Assembly (NCBI RefSeq): GCF_036327755.1
Contig: NZ_CP109596.1
Location: forward strand, 6,014,001 to 6,078,000
Length of the DNA stretch: 64,000 nt
Source: Nocardia sp. NBC_01503
Lineage (GTDB): Bacteria > Actinomycetota > Actinomycetes > Mycobacteriales > Mycobacteriaceae
Direction: 5' to 3'
Position numbers and translations under genes: made by a program. Every line of letters starts with the position of its first letter. Positions within the stretch are counted from its first letter, which is position 1. Positions 42,619 to 50,711 of the stretch are shown here, piece after piece. The notes beneath the pieces were generated by a model. That model worked only from the letters and a program-made list of their open reading frames with translations, was not told where the DNA came from and searched no databases.

Positions 42619-43350
42619 GTGAGCTCACTGGTAGGTAGAAGCGCCATCGTGACCGGTGGTGCCCGCGGGATAGGTGCGGCGATCGTGGCCGCGCTGGTGA
42701 AGGAGGGATTCGGCGTGGTGATCGCCGATCTGCTCGATCACGAGGGCGCGGAGTTGGCGAAGAACCTCGGCGACATGACCAGATTCCATCACCTCGACGT
42801 CACCATCGAGGATGACTGGAAGCGGGTGATCGACTGTGCCGAAGGTGAATTCGGTCCGCTCGAAGTCCTGGTCAACAATGCCGGGATCGTCACCTTCGGC
42901 ACCGTGGAGTCGGAGCCGCCGGCCCTGTTCCGGCACGATCTGGATGTCGACCTGTACGGTGCGTGGCTCGGAATGCATTACGCCGCACCGCGACTGCGCG
43001 AGGCGGGCGGGGGAGTGATTGTCAATATCTCCTCGACGGCGGGCCTGATCGGCTATGCGGGTATCGCCGGATACGTGGCCGCCAAATGGGGTCTGCGCGG
43101 TCTGACCAAGGGCGCGGCCCTCGAGCTCGGGCCTGCCAAGATCCGGGTGTGCTCGGTACATCCGGGACCGGTCCACACCCCGATGACCGCCGCGCTCGAT
43201 GAATCGATGGTCCTGGGCCAGCCGCTGCCCCGCTTCGGAGAACCCGAAGAGGTCGCCGCCCTGGTGCGTTTCATCGTCACCGAGGGCACCTTCTCCACCG
43301 GTTCGGAGTTCGTCATCGACGGCGGCGCCACGGCGGGACAGACGTTATGA
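42619..43350 (+). CDS. Short-chain dehydrogenase/reductase
   Basis: A 243-residue classical SDR. The cofactor motif TGGARGIG follows VGRSAIV at the N-terminus; then NNAG, a catalytic Ser in NISSTAG, Tyr and Lys in YVAAK, and PG.V.TPMT. An Asp at the end of the second strand (VIADL) suggests NAD(H). It resembles 3-alpha/20-beta-hydroxysteroid and 3-ketoacyl type oxidoreductases; the substrate is unknown. The GTG at 42619 has CGGAGG eight bases upstream, which favours it over the GTG at 42613. It overlaps the flavodoxin gene by 4 bp. Confidence 0.92.
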   Translation: MSSLVGRSAIVTGGARGIGAAIVAALVKEGFGVVIADLLDHEGAELAKNLGDMTRFHHLDVTIEDDWKRVIDCAEGEFGPLEVLVNNAGIVTFGTVESEPPALFRHDLDVDLYGAWLGMHYAAPRLREAGGGVIVNISSTAGLIGYAGIAGYVAAKWGLRGLTKGAALELGPAKIRVCSVHPGPVHTPMTAALDESMVLGQPLPRFGEPEEVAALVRFIVTEGTFSTGSEFVIDGGATAGQTL

Positions 43351-43994
43351 AAGGCCGGATACTCGTCGCGTACGCGACCCGCTACGGATCGACGCGCGAG
43401 ATCGCCGAAGCCATTGCGACCACCCTGCGCGCGGCGGGGCTCGCGGTGGACTGCCGGGATATGCGTGAGATCCGCGCGATCGACGACTACCGCGGCTTCG
43501 TCCTGGGCGCACCGTTCTACTTCGGCCGATGGCCGCGCACCGCGCACCGCTTCCTGAACCGCTTCGGCCCGGTGCTGGCGCATCGCGATGTCGCGGTGTT
43601 CGGTACCGGCCAACTCGATGCGACGCGACCGCCGACCCCCGAGGTCCATGCCCAAATGGACTCGCTCGGAACGCATTACGATTGGCTGCACCCGTTCGCC
43701 ACCGGAGTGTTCGGCGGCAGCTACAACCCCCAGCGCCTCACGGGCATGTACCGCGTACTGCTCCACCTCCCCGGTTCCCCGCTGCGCGGACAGTCCGCCA
43801 TCGACCTGCGCGACTGGACCGAGATCAGTGCCTGGGCATGCGATATCGCGGCGATACTGAAATCCCATGTGGCCCAGCCCATCACCCCGACCGTGGAACC
43901 GGCATCGAGTTCACGCGCGGACGCCCCCCTGTCGATCATTCGCGAATACGTCAAGGATCAGCAGCCGGCTCCGGAGCAACGAAAGGACCATTGA
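43347..43994 (+). CDS. Flavodoxin-domain protein
   Basis: A 215-residue flavodoxin with FMN loop AYATRYGSTREIAEAIA at residues 8-24, then FVLGAPFYFGRWP, AVFGTGQL and a DLRDWTEISAWACDIAA helix. It is related to the flavodoxin at 18152. An extra 35-residue charged tail follows the fold. The ATG overlaps the SDR stop (ATGA), so the two may work as a redox pair. The stop lies next to the degraded acyl-CoA synthetase remnant. Confidence 0.87.
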   Translation: MKGRILVAYATRYGSTREIAEAIATTLRAAGLAVDCRDMREIRAIDDYRGFVLGAPFYFGRWPRTAHRFLNRFGPVLAHRDVAVFGTGQLDATRPPTPEVHAQMDSLGTHYDWLHPFATGVFGGSYNPQRLTGMYRVLLHLPGSPLRGQSAIDLRDWTEISAWACDIAAILKSHVAQPITPTVEPASSSRADAPLSIIREYVKDQQPAPEQRKDH

Positions 43995-44031
43995 TCACCC
44001 GACCGGTGACGGCCGAGAGAGCCCGCGCCGC

Positions 44032-44328
44032 GTTGCGGGCCATCGTCTTTCGATCGAGGCCATGGAGCCGATCGTCGCGGATCATCCCGCGGTGGCCGAA
44101 TACGCCGTCATCGGAGGTCGAAACGCGCGTGGGGTCGGCTGCCCCGCGCGCTGGTGGTCCTCGGGTCCGGAACCCACCGCTGACCGGATGCGCGCGGATC
44201 TCATGGCCGCCGTCCGTCACCGTATCGGCCCGGTGGCGGCCTTGCCCGCCGTCGATATCGACTCCGCGCTGCCCAAGAACCGTGCGGGCAAGGTGCTGCG
44301 AAAGGCCATGCGGGCCATCGTCGATGGC
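44032..44328 (+). pseudogene. Remnant of propionyl/acetyl-CoA synthetase C-terminal domain
   Basis: One frame reads VAGHRLSIEAMEPIVADHPAVAEYAVIG (cut here; only the core VAGHRL.....E.IVADHPAVAE matters) and later RHRIGPVAALPAVDIDSALP and NRAGKVLRKAM. These are the C-terminal blocks of PrpE/Acs-type acyl-CoA synthetases, including the catalytic, acetylatable lysine loop (here NRAGK). Between them, the expected LPRALVVLGSGTH string appears in a different frame at about 44139-44180, so at least two frameshifts exist. There is no N-terminal domain: nothing upstream of about 44030 matches and the flavodoxin gene ends at 43994. This is a decayed 3' fragment, not a working gene. Confidence 0.8.
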
Positions 44329-44410
44329 CCCGCCGAGCCGGTCCCGGCCGCCATCGGAGCCGCCTGTTGCCGGAGCGGTCCCAGGCGGCCTCGGGCATGC
44401 GGTCGCGGTC

Positions 44411-45406
44411 CTAGCGGAAGGTGAGGATATCGGCGATCGGGCGGCGGGGTGTGGCGGACGGCCGGTCGTCCTCGGGTGTCGTGCCGATGCGGATCAGAAC
44501 CTGCGGGAGGGTGCGGTGGGGGAGGAGATCGGCCAGCGTGCGCCGGGCGGCCGGAAGTTCGGTGATGTGGGTCAGGGCGCAGGTGGCGAGTCCGCGGACG
44601 GTGCACTCCAACAGCACGGCCGAGAGCGCCTCGCCGGTGCGCAGCCAACGCGACGGTGTCTCGTCGGTGGTGCCGAGCAGCACGAGTTGCGCGTGGTCCG
44701 TCATCTCCGCGCGGCGAGCGGAGTGCGGTGCGCGCGGGAAGTCGCGTGCGATATCCACCCGGGCCACTTCGGCGGAGGACGGCAGTGCGCTCTCCGGGAC
44801 CCCCTCGCTGATATCGGTATGCCCTGTCCACCAATCCAATTCGTCGCGGTACATCATGTCGTAGCCGCGCGCTTTCGCGGCCTGACCCGATGCCGCCACC
44901 ACCCTGGGACGGGCCTCGGGCGCGATGACCTCGAAGGCCACATCGTGCAGCATGGTGAGCGCGCGCAGGGCCGGGGCCACGGCGGCCCACCCCGTCGGCT
45001 CGCTCATCGGCAGCCGGTCGCTGTACCTGTGCTCGATGGCTCCGGCCCGCGCGAGGATCGCCGCCGGTGGATCGGGCCACGGTTCGAATCCGATGGTGGC
45101 GATCAGATCCGGACGATCCCGATCGGGCAGCCGGGTGACTTCGGTATGCCAGCCCAGCGCGGCGAATACGGTGCACGCGTGGTGCAGCACCACACCGCAG
45201 CTGATCATCCACTCACGTCCGTGCGGGTCGGTGGCGAACAGCTGCCGATCGGTATCCCCGTACAGCTGCAGCCGGGTGCCATCGAACACCCAGCGCCAGG
45301 GCTGGGTGTTGTGCAATGACGGTGCGCGGGAGGCGATTTCGATTGCGTCCGCGACGGTCTCGCGGTCCGGCGCGAGGGTTGCGCGCTGGGTGTTTGCACT
45401 GGTCAT
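44411..45406 (-). CDS. Acg-family nitroreductase-like protein
   Basis: A 331-residue Acg-type protein, the fifth in the window: EIASRAPSLHNTQPWRWVFDG, MISCGVVLHHACTVF, YSDRLPMSEP, MMYRDELDWWTGH and LLECTVRGLATCALTHITELP. It is most similar to the copy at 40732, so a local duplication is likely. It stands alone on the minus strand, converging on the synthetase remnant. A DevR-like box lies 58 bp upstream. Confidence 0.92.
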   Translation of the reverse strand: MTSANTQRATLAPDRETVADAIEIASRAPSLHNTQPWRWVFDGTRLQLYGDTDRQLFATDPHGREWMISCGVVLHHACTVFAALGWHTEVTRLPDRDRPDLIATIGFEPWPDPPAAILARAGAIEHRYSDRLPMSEPTGWAAVAPALRALTMLHDVAFEVIAPEARPRVVAASGQAAKARGYDMMYRDELDWWTGHTDISEGVPESALPSSAEVARVDIARDFPRAPHSARRAEMTDHAQLVLLGTTDETPSRWLRTGEALSAVLLECTVRGLATCALTHITELPAARRTLADLLPHRTLPQVLIRIGTTPEDDRPSATPRRPIADILTFR

Positions 45407-45463
45407 ACCGAAAGTCTGGTCCGGTCATGATCGAGTCGATACCGCCCTTCCGCCCGTCTCGAA

Positions 45464-45477
45464 GGGTCTATGGTCAC
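45464..45477. promoter_or_regulatory. Putative DevR/DosR box
   Basis: GGGTCTATGGTCAC (GTGACCATAGACCC on the other strand) matches the DosR core at 11 of 14 positions and lies 58 bp before the Acg gene. Confidence 0.5.
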
Positions 45478-45504
45478 AGCCGGTGCGCTACGTTGGTTGT
45501 GCTG

Positions 45505-45522
45505 CTTGCTAAACTCTGCAAG
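45505..45522. promoter_or_regulatory. Putative ArsR operator (autoregulation)
   Basis: CTTGCTAAACTCTGCAAG is an inverted repeat (CTTGC/GCAAG) 52 bp before the ArsR start. Its reverse complement shares TTGCAGA.TTT with the site before pckG. Confidence 0.5.
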
Positions 45523-45573
45523 TGGCGGGCCGGTCGGCGCGCCACCGCGCACTCGACGGAAAGGTGGCTCGCG

Positions 45574-45903
45574 ATGCCGGGTTTGAGCAGGCCCCTTTAC
45601 CAAATGAAGGCCGACTTCTTCAAAACGCTGGGCCATCCCGTTCGGATCCGGGTCCTGGAGCTGCTCAGCGAACGTGAGCACGCGGTCTCGGAGATGCTGG
45701 ACGAGATCGGCGTGGAGGCGGCGAATCTCTCCCAGCAGCTGTCGATTCTGCGCCGCGCCGGCCTGGTGGCCGCTCGCCGCGAGGGTCTTTCGGTCACCTA
45801 TGAACTCACCTCACCGCAGGTGATCGAGCTACTCGCCGCCGCCCGTGCGATTCTCACCGGCGTTGTCGCCGGTCAGGTCGAGGCGCTGGAGCAGTCCGCC
45901 TAG
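45574..45903 (+). CDS. ArsR/SmtB-family winged-helix regulator
   Basis: A 109-residue ArsR-type repressor with FFKTLGHPVRIRVLELLSE, then EMLDEIGVEAANLSQQLSILRRAGLV as the DNA-reading HTH and REGLSVTYELTSP as the wing. No cysteine appears in the recognition helix, so it lacks the metal site of ArsR/SmtB alpha-3; it may sense a metabolite or another signal. The ATG at 45574 has GGAAAGG 9 bp upstream. It lies 95 bp before pckG, and both promoters carry related motifs, so pckG is the likely target. Confidence 0.9.
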   Translation: MPGLSRPLYQMKADFFKTLGHPVRIRVLELLSEREHAVSEMLDEIGVEAANLSQQLSILRRAGLVAARREGLSVTYELTSPQVIELLAAARAILTGVVAGQVEALEQSA

Positions 45904-45947
45904 CCTGCCCCCCGGAGATCGCACCGGGGGTACCCCGTACCCACTGA

Positions 45948-45967
45948 TTGCAGACTTTCTAAACTAG
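45948..45967. promoter_or_regulatory. Putative ArsR operator before pckG
   Basis: TTGCAGACTTTCTAAACTAG shares TTGCAGA and the TCTAAACT run with the site before the ArsR gene. It lies 31 bp before the pckG start, so it would overlap the promoter. Confidence 0.45.
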
Positions 45968-45998
45968 ATACCTAGTAGCTTCGTGAAGGAGAGAACCA

Positions 45999-47831
45999 GT
46001 GACCGACCACCCTGACGCCGTGGTGACCGTGCAGGCGCCGACGACCCATACGGGCATCCTGTCGTGGGTGACCGAGGTCGCCGAGCTGACCGCGCCCGAG
46101 AGCATCGTGTTCTGTGACGGCAGCCGTGCGGAGTGGGATCGGCTCACCCGTTTGCTCGTGGACCGGGGCACTTTCGTGCCGCTGGCCGCGAAGCCGAACT
46201 CGTTCTGGTGTGTCTCGGATCCCGATGATGTGGCGCGAGTGGAGGACCGCACCTTCATCTGCTCGGAGAACAAGAGTGATGCGGGTCCGACGAACAACTG
46301 GGTCGATCCGCTCGATATGCGGACGGTGATGACCGAGCACTATCGCGGTGCGATGGCCGGGCGCACGATGTATGTGATCGCGTTCTGCATGGGGCCGTTG
46401 GACGCGGCCGACCCGAAATTCGGTGTGCAGATCACCGATTCGGCGTACGTGGCGGTGTCCATGGCGATCATGGCGCGTTCGGGTGCACCGGTGTGGGAAA
46501 AGCTCAGCGAGGGAACGGAATTCGTCAAATGCCTGCATTCGGTGGGGATGCCGCTGGCCGATGGACACGCCGATGTGGCGTGGCCGTGCGACAAGACCAA
46601 GTACATCGCGCATTTTCCCGAGTCCCGCACGATCTGGAGCTACGGCTCCGGGTACGGCGGCAACGCGCTGCTGGGCAAGAAATGTTTCGCGCTGCGGATC
46701 GCCTCGGTGCTGGGCCGCGACGAGGGCTGGCTGGCCGAACATATGCTGATCCTGAAACTCACCTCACCGCAGGGTAATTCGCATTACATCGCGGCGGCGT
46801 TCCCGTCGGCGTGCGGTAAGACCAATCTCGCCATGCTGGAGCCGACGCTGCCCGGATGGAAGGCCGAGACCATCGGCGACGATATCGCCTGGATGCGATT
46901 CGGGGCCGACGGGAGACTGTACGCGGTGAATCCGGAGGCCGGATTCTTCGGTGTGGCACCGGGAACCGGTGCCAGGACCAATCCCAACGCCATGGCGACC
47001 ATCGCCCAAGGCAATTCGATCTTCACCAATACCGCCCGCACCGATGACGGTGACGTGTGGTGGGAGGGGATGACCGACCAGGCCCCCGATCACCTGACCG
47101 ACTGGCACGGGCAGGATTGGACGCCGTCCTCGGGAACCCCTGCCGCGCACCCGAATTCGCGCTACTGCACCCCGATCGAGCAGTGCCCGTCGGTCGCACC
47201 GGAGTGGAACGACCCCACCGGGGTACCCATCTCGGCGATGTTCTTCGGTGGCCGCCGCGCCACCACCATCCCGCTCATCACCGAGTCCTTCGACTGGGAG
47301 CACGGGGTTTTCACCGCCTCGGTGCTCTCATCGGAGACCACCGCCGCGGCGGCGGGACAGGTGGGCGTGGTGCGCCGGGACCCGATGGCCATGCTGCCCT
47401 TCCTGGGCTATCACGTGGGTGACTATTTCGCGCACTGGCTCGCACTCGGCGCGGGCGCGGATCCGGCGAAACTGCCGAAGATCTTCCAGGTCAACTGGTT
47501 CCGCCGCAGTGCCGACGGCAAATTCCTGTGGCCGGGCTTCGGCGATAATGTGCGCGTGCTGAAGTGGGCGCTCGAACGCCTCGAAGGCACTGCCGAGGCC
47601 GAGTGGACCCCGATCGGGTACGTGCCCACCGCCGATGCGCTCGATCTGAACGGCCTCTCCGACTCCTACACCGAACTGGCCGCCGCGGCCCTCGAGGTGA
47701 ATACCGCCGAATGGGTCGCCGAGACCACCTCGATCGATGAGTGGTACGCCACCATCGGCGGCAATCGTCTCCCGGAAACCCTGCGCGAACAGCTCGCCGC
47801 GTTGAAGTCCCGCCTGGCTCGAAAACGATGA
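45999..47831 (+). CDS. pckG: Phosphoenolpyruvate carboxykinase (GTP)
   Basis: A 610-residue enzyme, full length, converting oxaloacetate and GTP to PEP, CO2 and GDP. Motifs are RTMYVIAFCMGPL, GSGYGGNALLGKKCFALRIAS, the P-loop-like FPSACGKTNLAML with its reactive cysteine, ETIGDDIAWM (metal ligands), FFGGRR and FLWPGFGDNVRVLKW. The start is GTG 45999 after AAGGAGAG. In mycobacteria this enzyme works in gluconeogenesis and, under low oxygen, possibly in the anaplerotic direction. The stop overlaps the SulP start by 4 bp, an unusual partner. Control by the adjacent ArsR protein is inferred from motifs. Confidence 0.98.
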   Translation: MTDHPDAVVTVQAPTTHTGILSWVTEVAELTAPESIVFCDGSRAEWDRLTRLLVDRGTFVPLAAKPNSFWCVSDPDDVARVEDRTFICSENKSDAGPTNNWVDPLDMRTVMTEHYRGAMAGRTMYVIAFCMGPLDAADPKFGVQITDSAYVAVSMAIMARSGAPVWEKLSEGTEFVKCLHSVGMPLADGHADVAWPCDKTKYIAHFPESRTIWSYGSGYGGNALLGKKCFALRIASVLGRDEGWLAEHMLILKLTSPQGNSHYIAAAFPSACGKTNLAMLEPTLPGWKAETIGDDIAWMRFGADGRLYAVNPEAGFFGVAPGTGARTNPNAMATIAQGNSIFTNTARTDDGDVWWEGMTDQAPDHLTDWHGQDWTPSSGTPAAHPNSRYCTPIEQCPSVAPEWNDPTGVPISAMFFGGRRATTIPLITESFDWEHGVFTASVLSSETTAAAAGQVGVVRRDPMAMLPFLGYHVGDYFAHWLALGAGADPAKLPKIFQVNWFRRSADGKFLWPGFGDNVRVLKWALERLEGTAEAEWTPIGYVPTADALDLNGLSDSYTELAAAALEVNTAEWVAETTSIDEWYATIGGNRLPETLREQLAALKSRLARKR

Positions 47832-49474
47832 CAATGCGTGCGCTGCTGCCGAATTGGGCGGAGTGGAGACCGGCGGTCCGCGCGCCCGGCGCGGATCTGC
47901 TGTCGGGGTTGATCGTCGCGCTGGTGGCCTTGCCGCTGGCGCTGGGCTTCGGCATCAGTTCGGGCATGGGCGCTGCCGCCGGGCTGGCCACCGCGGTGGT
48001 GGCGGGTGCGGTGGCCGCGGTCTTCGGCGGCTCACGCTTTCAGGTGTCGGGACCCACCGGTGCGATGACCGTCGTACTGGTACCGATCTTCCACCGGTTC
48101 GGGGGGAGCGGGGTGCTGGCGGTGGGGCTGCTGGCCGGCCTCGTACTGGTGGTGCTCGCGATCGCCGGGGTGGGCAGGGCAGTGCGATACATGCCCGCCC
48201 CGGTGATCGAGGGATTCACCGCCGGGATCGCGGTCGTTATCGCCCTGCAACAGTTTCCGGCGGCACTCGGTATCGCGCACGCCGACGGCGAGAAGGTGTG
48301 GCAGTCGGGGTTCGACGCCGTGCGCCAATACTTCTCGCACCCGAACCCCGCGTCACTGGTGACCGCGCTGGTCGTGGCCGCGGTGGTATTGATCGGTGGG
48401 CGATACCTGCCGAAGCTGCCGTTCGCGCTGCTCGCGGTCGCCGTCGCCACGATTGTGACGCGGGCCGCCGGTCTCGATCTGAGCCTGATCGGGACGATTC
48501 CCTCCGGATTGCCCGCTCCCAGTATCGGATTCGTGCACCTCGATCAGTTGGGGTCGCTCATCGCGCCCGCACTGGCGGTGGCCGCGCTCGCCGCACTGGA
48601 ATCGCTGCTCTCGGCCACGGCCGCCGACGCGATGGCGGTCGGCACCCGGCACAATCCCGACCGGGAGCTACTCGGTCAGGGCCTGGCCAATATCGCCGCA
48701 CCGCTGTTCGGCGGAGTCCCCGCCACCGGAGCGATCGCGCGCACGGCGGTGAATGTGCGCTCGGGCGCACGCACTCGGCTGGCGGCACTCGCCCATGCGG
48801 CGGTGCTGGCCGGAATCATCTATCTCGCAGCGTCATTGGTGGCACAGATCCCCGTCGCCGCATTGGCCGGAGTGCTGCTGGCCACCACCGTGCGCATGGT
48901 GGAGACCGCATCGCTGGCCGCGATCGCCCGGGCCTCCCGGGGTGATGCGCTGATCATGGTCGTCACGTTCACCGTCACCGTCGCGCTCGATCTGGTGACC
49001 GCCGTCGCCGTCGGTGTCGGGATCGCCCTGCTGCTCGCGGTCCGGTCGGTCGCGAAAGAGGCTCGGCTGCAACAGGTCCCACTCGACGATGCGGATCATG
49101 TGGCCGAGGAGCATGCCCTGCTGCACGAGCACATCGTTGCCTACCGCCTCGACGGTCCACTGTTCTTCGCCGCCGCCCACCGGTTCCTGCTCGAATTGGC
49201 CGAGGTATCCGATGTGCGGGTGGTGATCCTGCGCATGTCCCATATGAGTGCCCTGGACACCACCGGCGCACTGGTTCTCAAGGACGCCATCGGCAAGCTG
49301 GAGCATCGCAATATCACCGTCCTGATATCCGGGCTGCGCGCCGACCATCGTCGTCGCCTGGCCGCGGTCGGCGCACTGCCCGGCGGCGGGGAGACACCCA
49401 TCTTCGACCACACACCCGATGCCATCGCGCTCGCCCGCGAGTACGCGTCCCGCCCCGTAGGAGCCGCCCGGTGA
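47828..49474 (+). CDS. SulP-family anion transporter with STAS domain
   Basis: A 548-residue membrane protein. Residues 1-420 form the SulP core: DLLSGLIVALVALPLALGFGISSG, FQVSGPTGAMTVVL, YMPAPVIEGFTAGIAV. A C-terminal STAS domain (about 440-540) follows, with VVILRMSHMSALDTTGALVL. Family substrates are sulfate, bicarbonate or dicarboxylates. Coupling to pckG (ATGA overlap), a CO2-releasing or CO2-fixing enzyme, makes bicarbonate or a C4-dicarboxylate an attractive guess, but the sequence does not prove it. It overlaps the DUF5313 gene by 4 bp. Confidence 0.93.
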   Translation: MTMRALLPNWAEWRPAVRAPGADLLSGLIVALVALPLALGFGISSGMGAAAGLATAVVAGAVAAVFGGSRFQVSGPTGAMTVVLVPIFHRFGGSGVLAVGLLAGLVLVVLAIAGVGRAVRYMPAPVIEGFTAGIAVVIALQQFPAALGIAHADGEKVWQSGFDAVRQYFSHPNPASLVTALVVAAVVLIGGRYLPKLPFALLAVAVATIVTRAAGLDLSLIGTIPSGLPAPSIGFVHLDQLGSLIAPALAVAALAALESLLSATAADAMAVGTRHNPDRELLGQGLANIAAPLFGGVPATGAIARTAVNVRSGARTRLAALAHAAVLAGIIYLAASLVAQIPVAALAGVLLATTVRMVETASLAAIARASRGDALIMVVTFTVTVALDLVTAVAVGVGIALLLAVRSVAKEARLQQVPLDDADHVAEEHALLHEHIVAYRLDGPLFFAAAHRFLLELAEVSDVRVVILRMSHMSALDTTGALVLKDAIGKLEHRNITVLISGLRADHRRRLAAVGALPGGGETPIFDHTPDAIALAREYASRPVGAAR

Positions 49475-49854
49475 CTTCCGACCGCACCACACCCACACTC
49501 GCCCAGCGGATTCGGTACATCTGCGGTGGGACGCTGCCGCCGTCGATGCGCGAATGGGTGATTCGGGATCTGACCGGTCCGGGCGCCGCGCGCCGGTATC
49601 TGCTGCGCATTCTGCTGCCGATCATCCCGCCGCTCTGTCTGTTCCTGCTCATTCCCGGTCCGCTGTGGATGGGGCTGGCGATGATGGCGCTGCTGTACCT
49701 GCCTCTGATCTACTTCACCGTCGCGCTCATGTACGTGTTCCGTCGGGCTCGCCTGGCCAAGCACGGCCTCGACCCGACCCTGGTCGATGCCCGCGAGCGT
49801 GAGCGGTCCGCGACCGAGCGGGAAGAATACGAACGCCGTCACGGCCGCGCGTGA
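49471..49854 (+). CDS. DUF5313 membrane protein
   Basis: A 127-residue protein with an N-terminal RIRYICGGTLPPSMREWVIRDLTG segment, two close membrane helices (about 44-90) and a charged C-terminal tail rich in R and E. This matches the actinobacterial DUF5313 family, of unknown function. The GTG start overlaps the SulP stop (GTGA), so it belongs to the pckG-sulP transcript. Confidence 0.8.
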   Translation: MTSDRTTPTLAQRIRYICGGTLPPSMREWVIRDLTGPGAARRYLLRILLPIIPPLCLFLLIPGPLWMGLAMMALLYLPLIYFTVALMYVFRRARLAKHGLDPTLVDARERERSATEREEYERRHGRA

Positions 49855-49888
49855 ATCGTTGTCAGCACACACATACGGAAGAAGAAGC

Positions 49889-50698
49889 ATGCCTGTTGCC
49901 GCATTGAATGGAATCCAGCTCAGCTACGAGGTGACCGGGAACGGTCCATTGGTGGTGCTGGTCATGGGTTCCGGGAGCCCCGGACGGGTGTGGCGCACCT
50001 ATCAGGTGCCCGCTCTGGTCAAGGCCGGGTTCCGGGTGGCCACCCCGGACAACCGCGGGATCGCACCCTCGACCGAGAGTGCGGGCGGTATCGCCATGGC
50101 GGACCTGGTCGGCGATACGGCCGCCCTCATCGGGCATCTGGGCGGCGGGCCCGCTCATATTGTCGGGACCTCCATGGGTGCGCGGGTGGTGGCCGAGTTG
50201 GCACTGGCGCGCCCCGAATTGGTCGGCAAAGCGGTCATGATGGCGGCGACGGGCCGACCGGATCCGGTCGCGCAGATGTTGAACAGGGGTGAGCAGGCGC
50301 TGATCGACAAGGGCGTGGAGTTGCCGCCGGAGTACGCCGCCGCGATCAAAGCGATGCTGAACCTGTCACCGCGCACCCTGACCGATCCCGGCAAAGCGCA
50401 GGAGTGGCTGGACATCTTCGAGTACACCGCCTCGGGTAAGGCGTCGGCCGGGGTACGGGCACAGCTGGGCATGGATCGTTCCCGCGATCGCCTGGCCGAC
50501 TACCGCCGAATCGCGGTGCCGAGCCTGGTGATCGGGTTCGGCGACGATCGCATGGTGCCAACGGTTTTCGGCCGGGAGGTCGCCGCGACCATCCCCGGCG
50601 CCCGATATGTCGAGATCGAGGACTGCGGGCATTACGGCTACCTCGAACGCCCCGATGACGTCAATGCCGCGATCATCGAATTCCTCACCGCCAGCTGA
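49889..50698 (+). CDS. Alpha/beta hydrolase
   Basis: A 269-residue alpha/beta hydrolase. The oxyanion region is VLVMGSGSPG (family HG replaced by MG), nucleophile Ser in GTSMGA, acid Asp in GFGDDRMVP, and His in DCGHYGYLE. The lid is helical. It is in the haloperoxidase/epoxide hydrolase-like group; the substrate is unknown. The ATG follows GGAAGAAGAAG. It sits 34 bp after the DUF5313 gene and 13 bp before the PhnA-like gene, so co-transcription is possible. Confidence 0.88.
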   Translation: MPVAALNGIQLSYEVTGNGPLVVLVMGSGSPGRVWRTYQVPALVKAGFRVATPDNRGIAPSTESAGGIAMADLVGDTAALIGHLGGGPAHIVGTSMGARVVAELALARPELVGKAVMMAATGRPDPVAQMLNRGEQALIDKGVELPPEYAAAIKAMLNLSPRTLTDPGKAQEWLDIFEYTASGKASAGVRAQLGMDRSRDRLADYRRIAVPSLVIGFGDDRMVPTVFGREVAATIPGARYVEIEDCGHYGYLERPDDVNAAIIEFLTAS

Positions 50699-50711
50699 AA
50701 GGGCCGAACCA

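Noticed and set aside
43867..44424. Intact 185-codon gene covering the synthetase remnant
   Set aside because: The frame is open by chance. The first ~55 residues overlap the flavodoxin gene and the middle block of the family is only found in another frame, so it is treated as a pseudogene.
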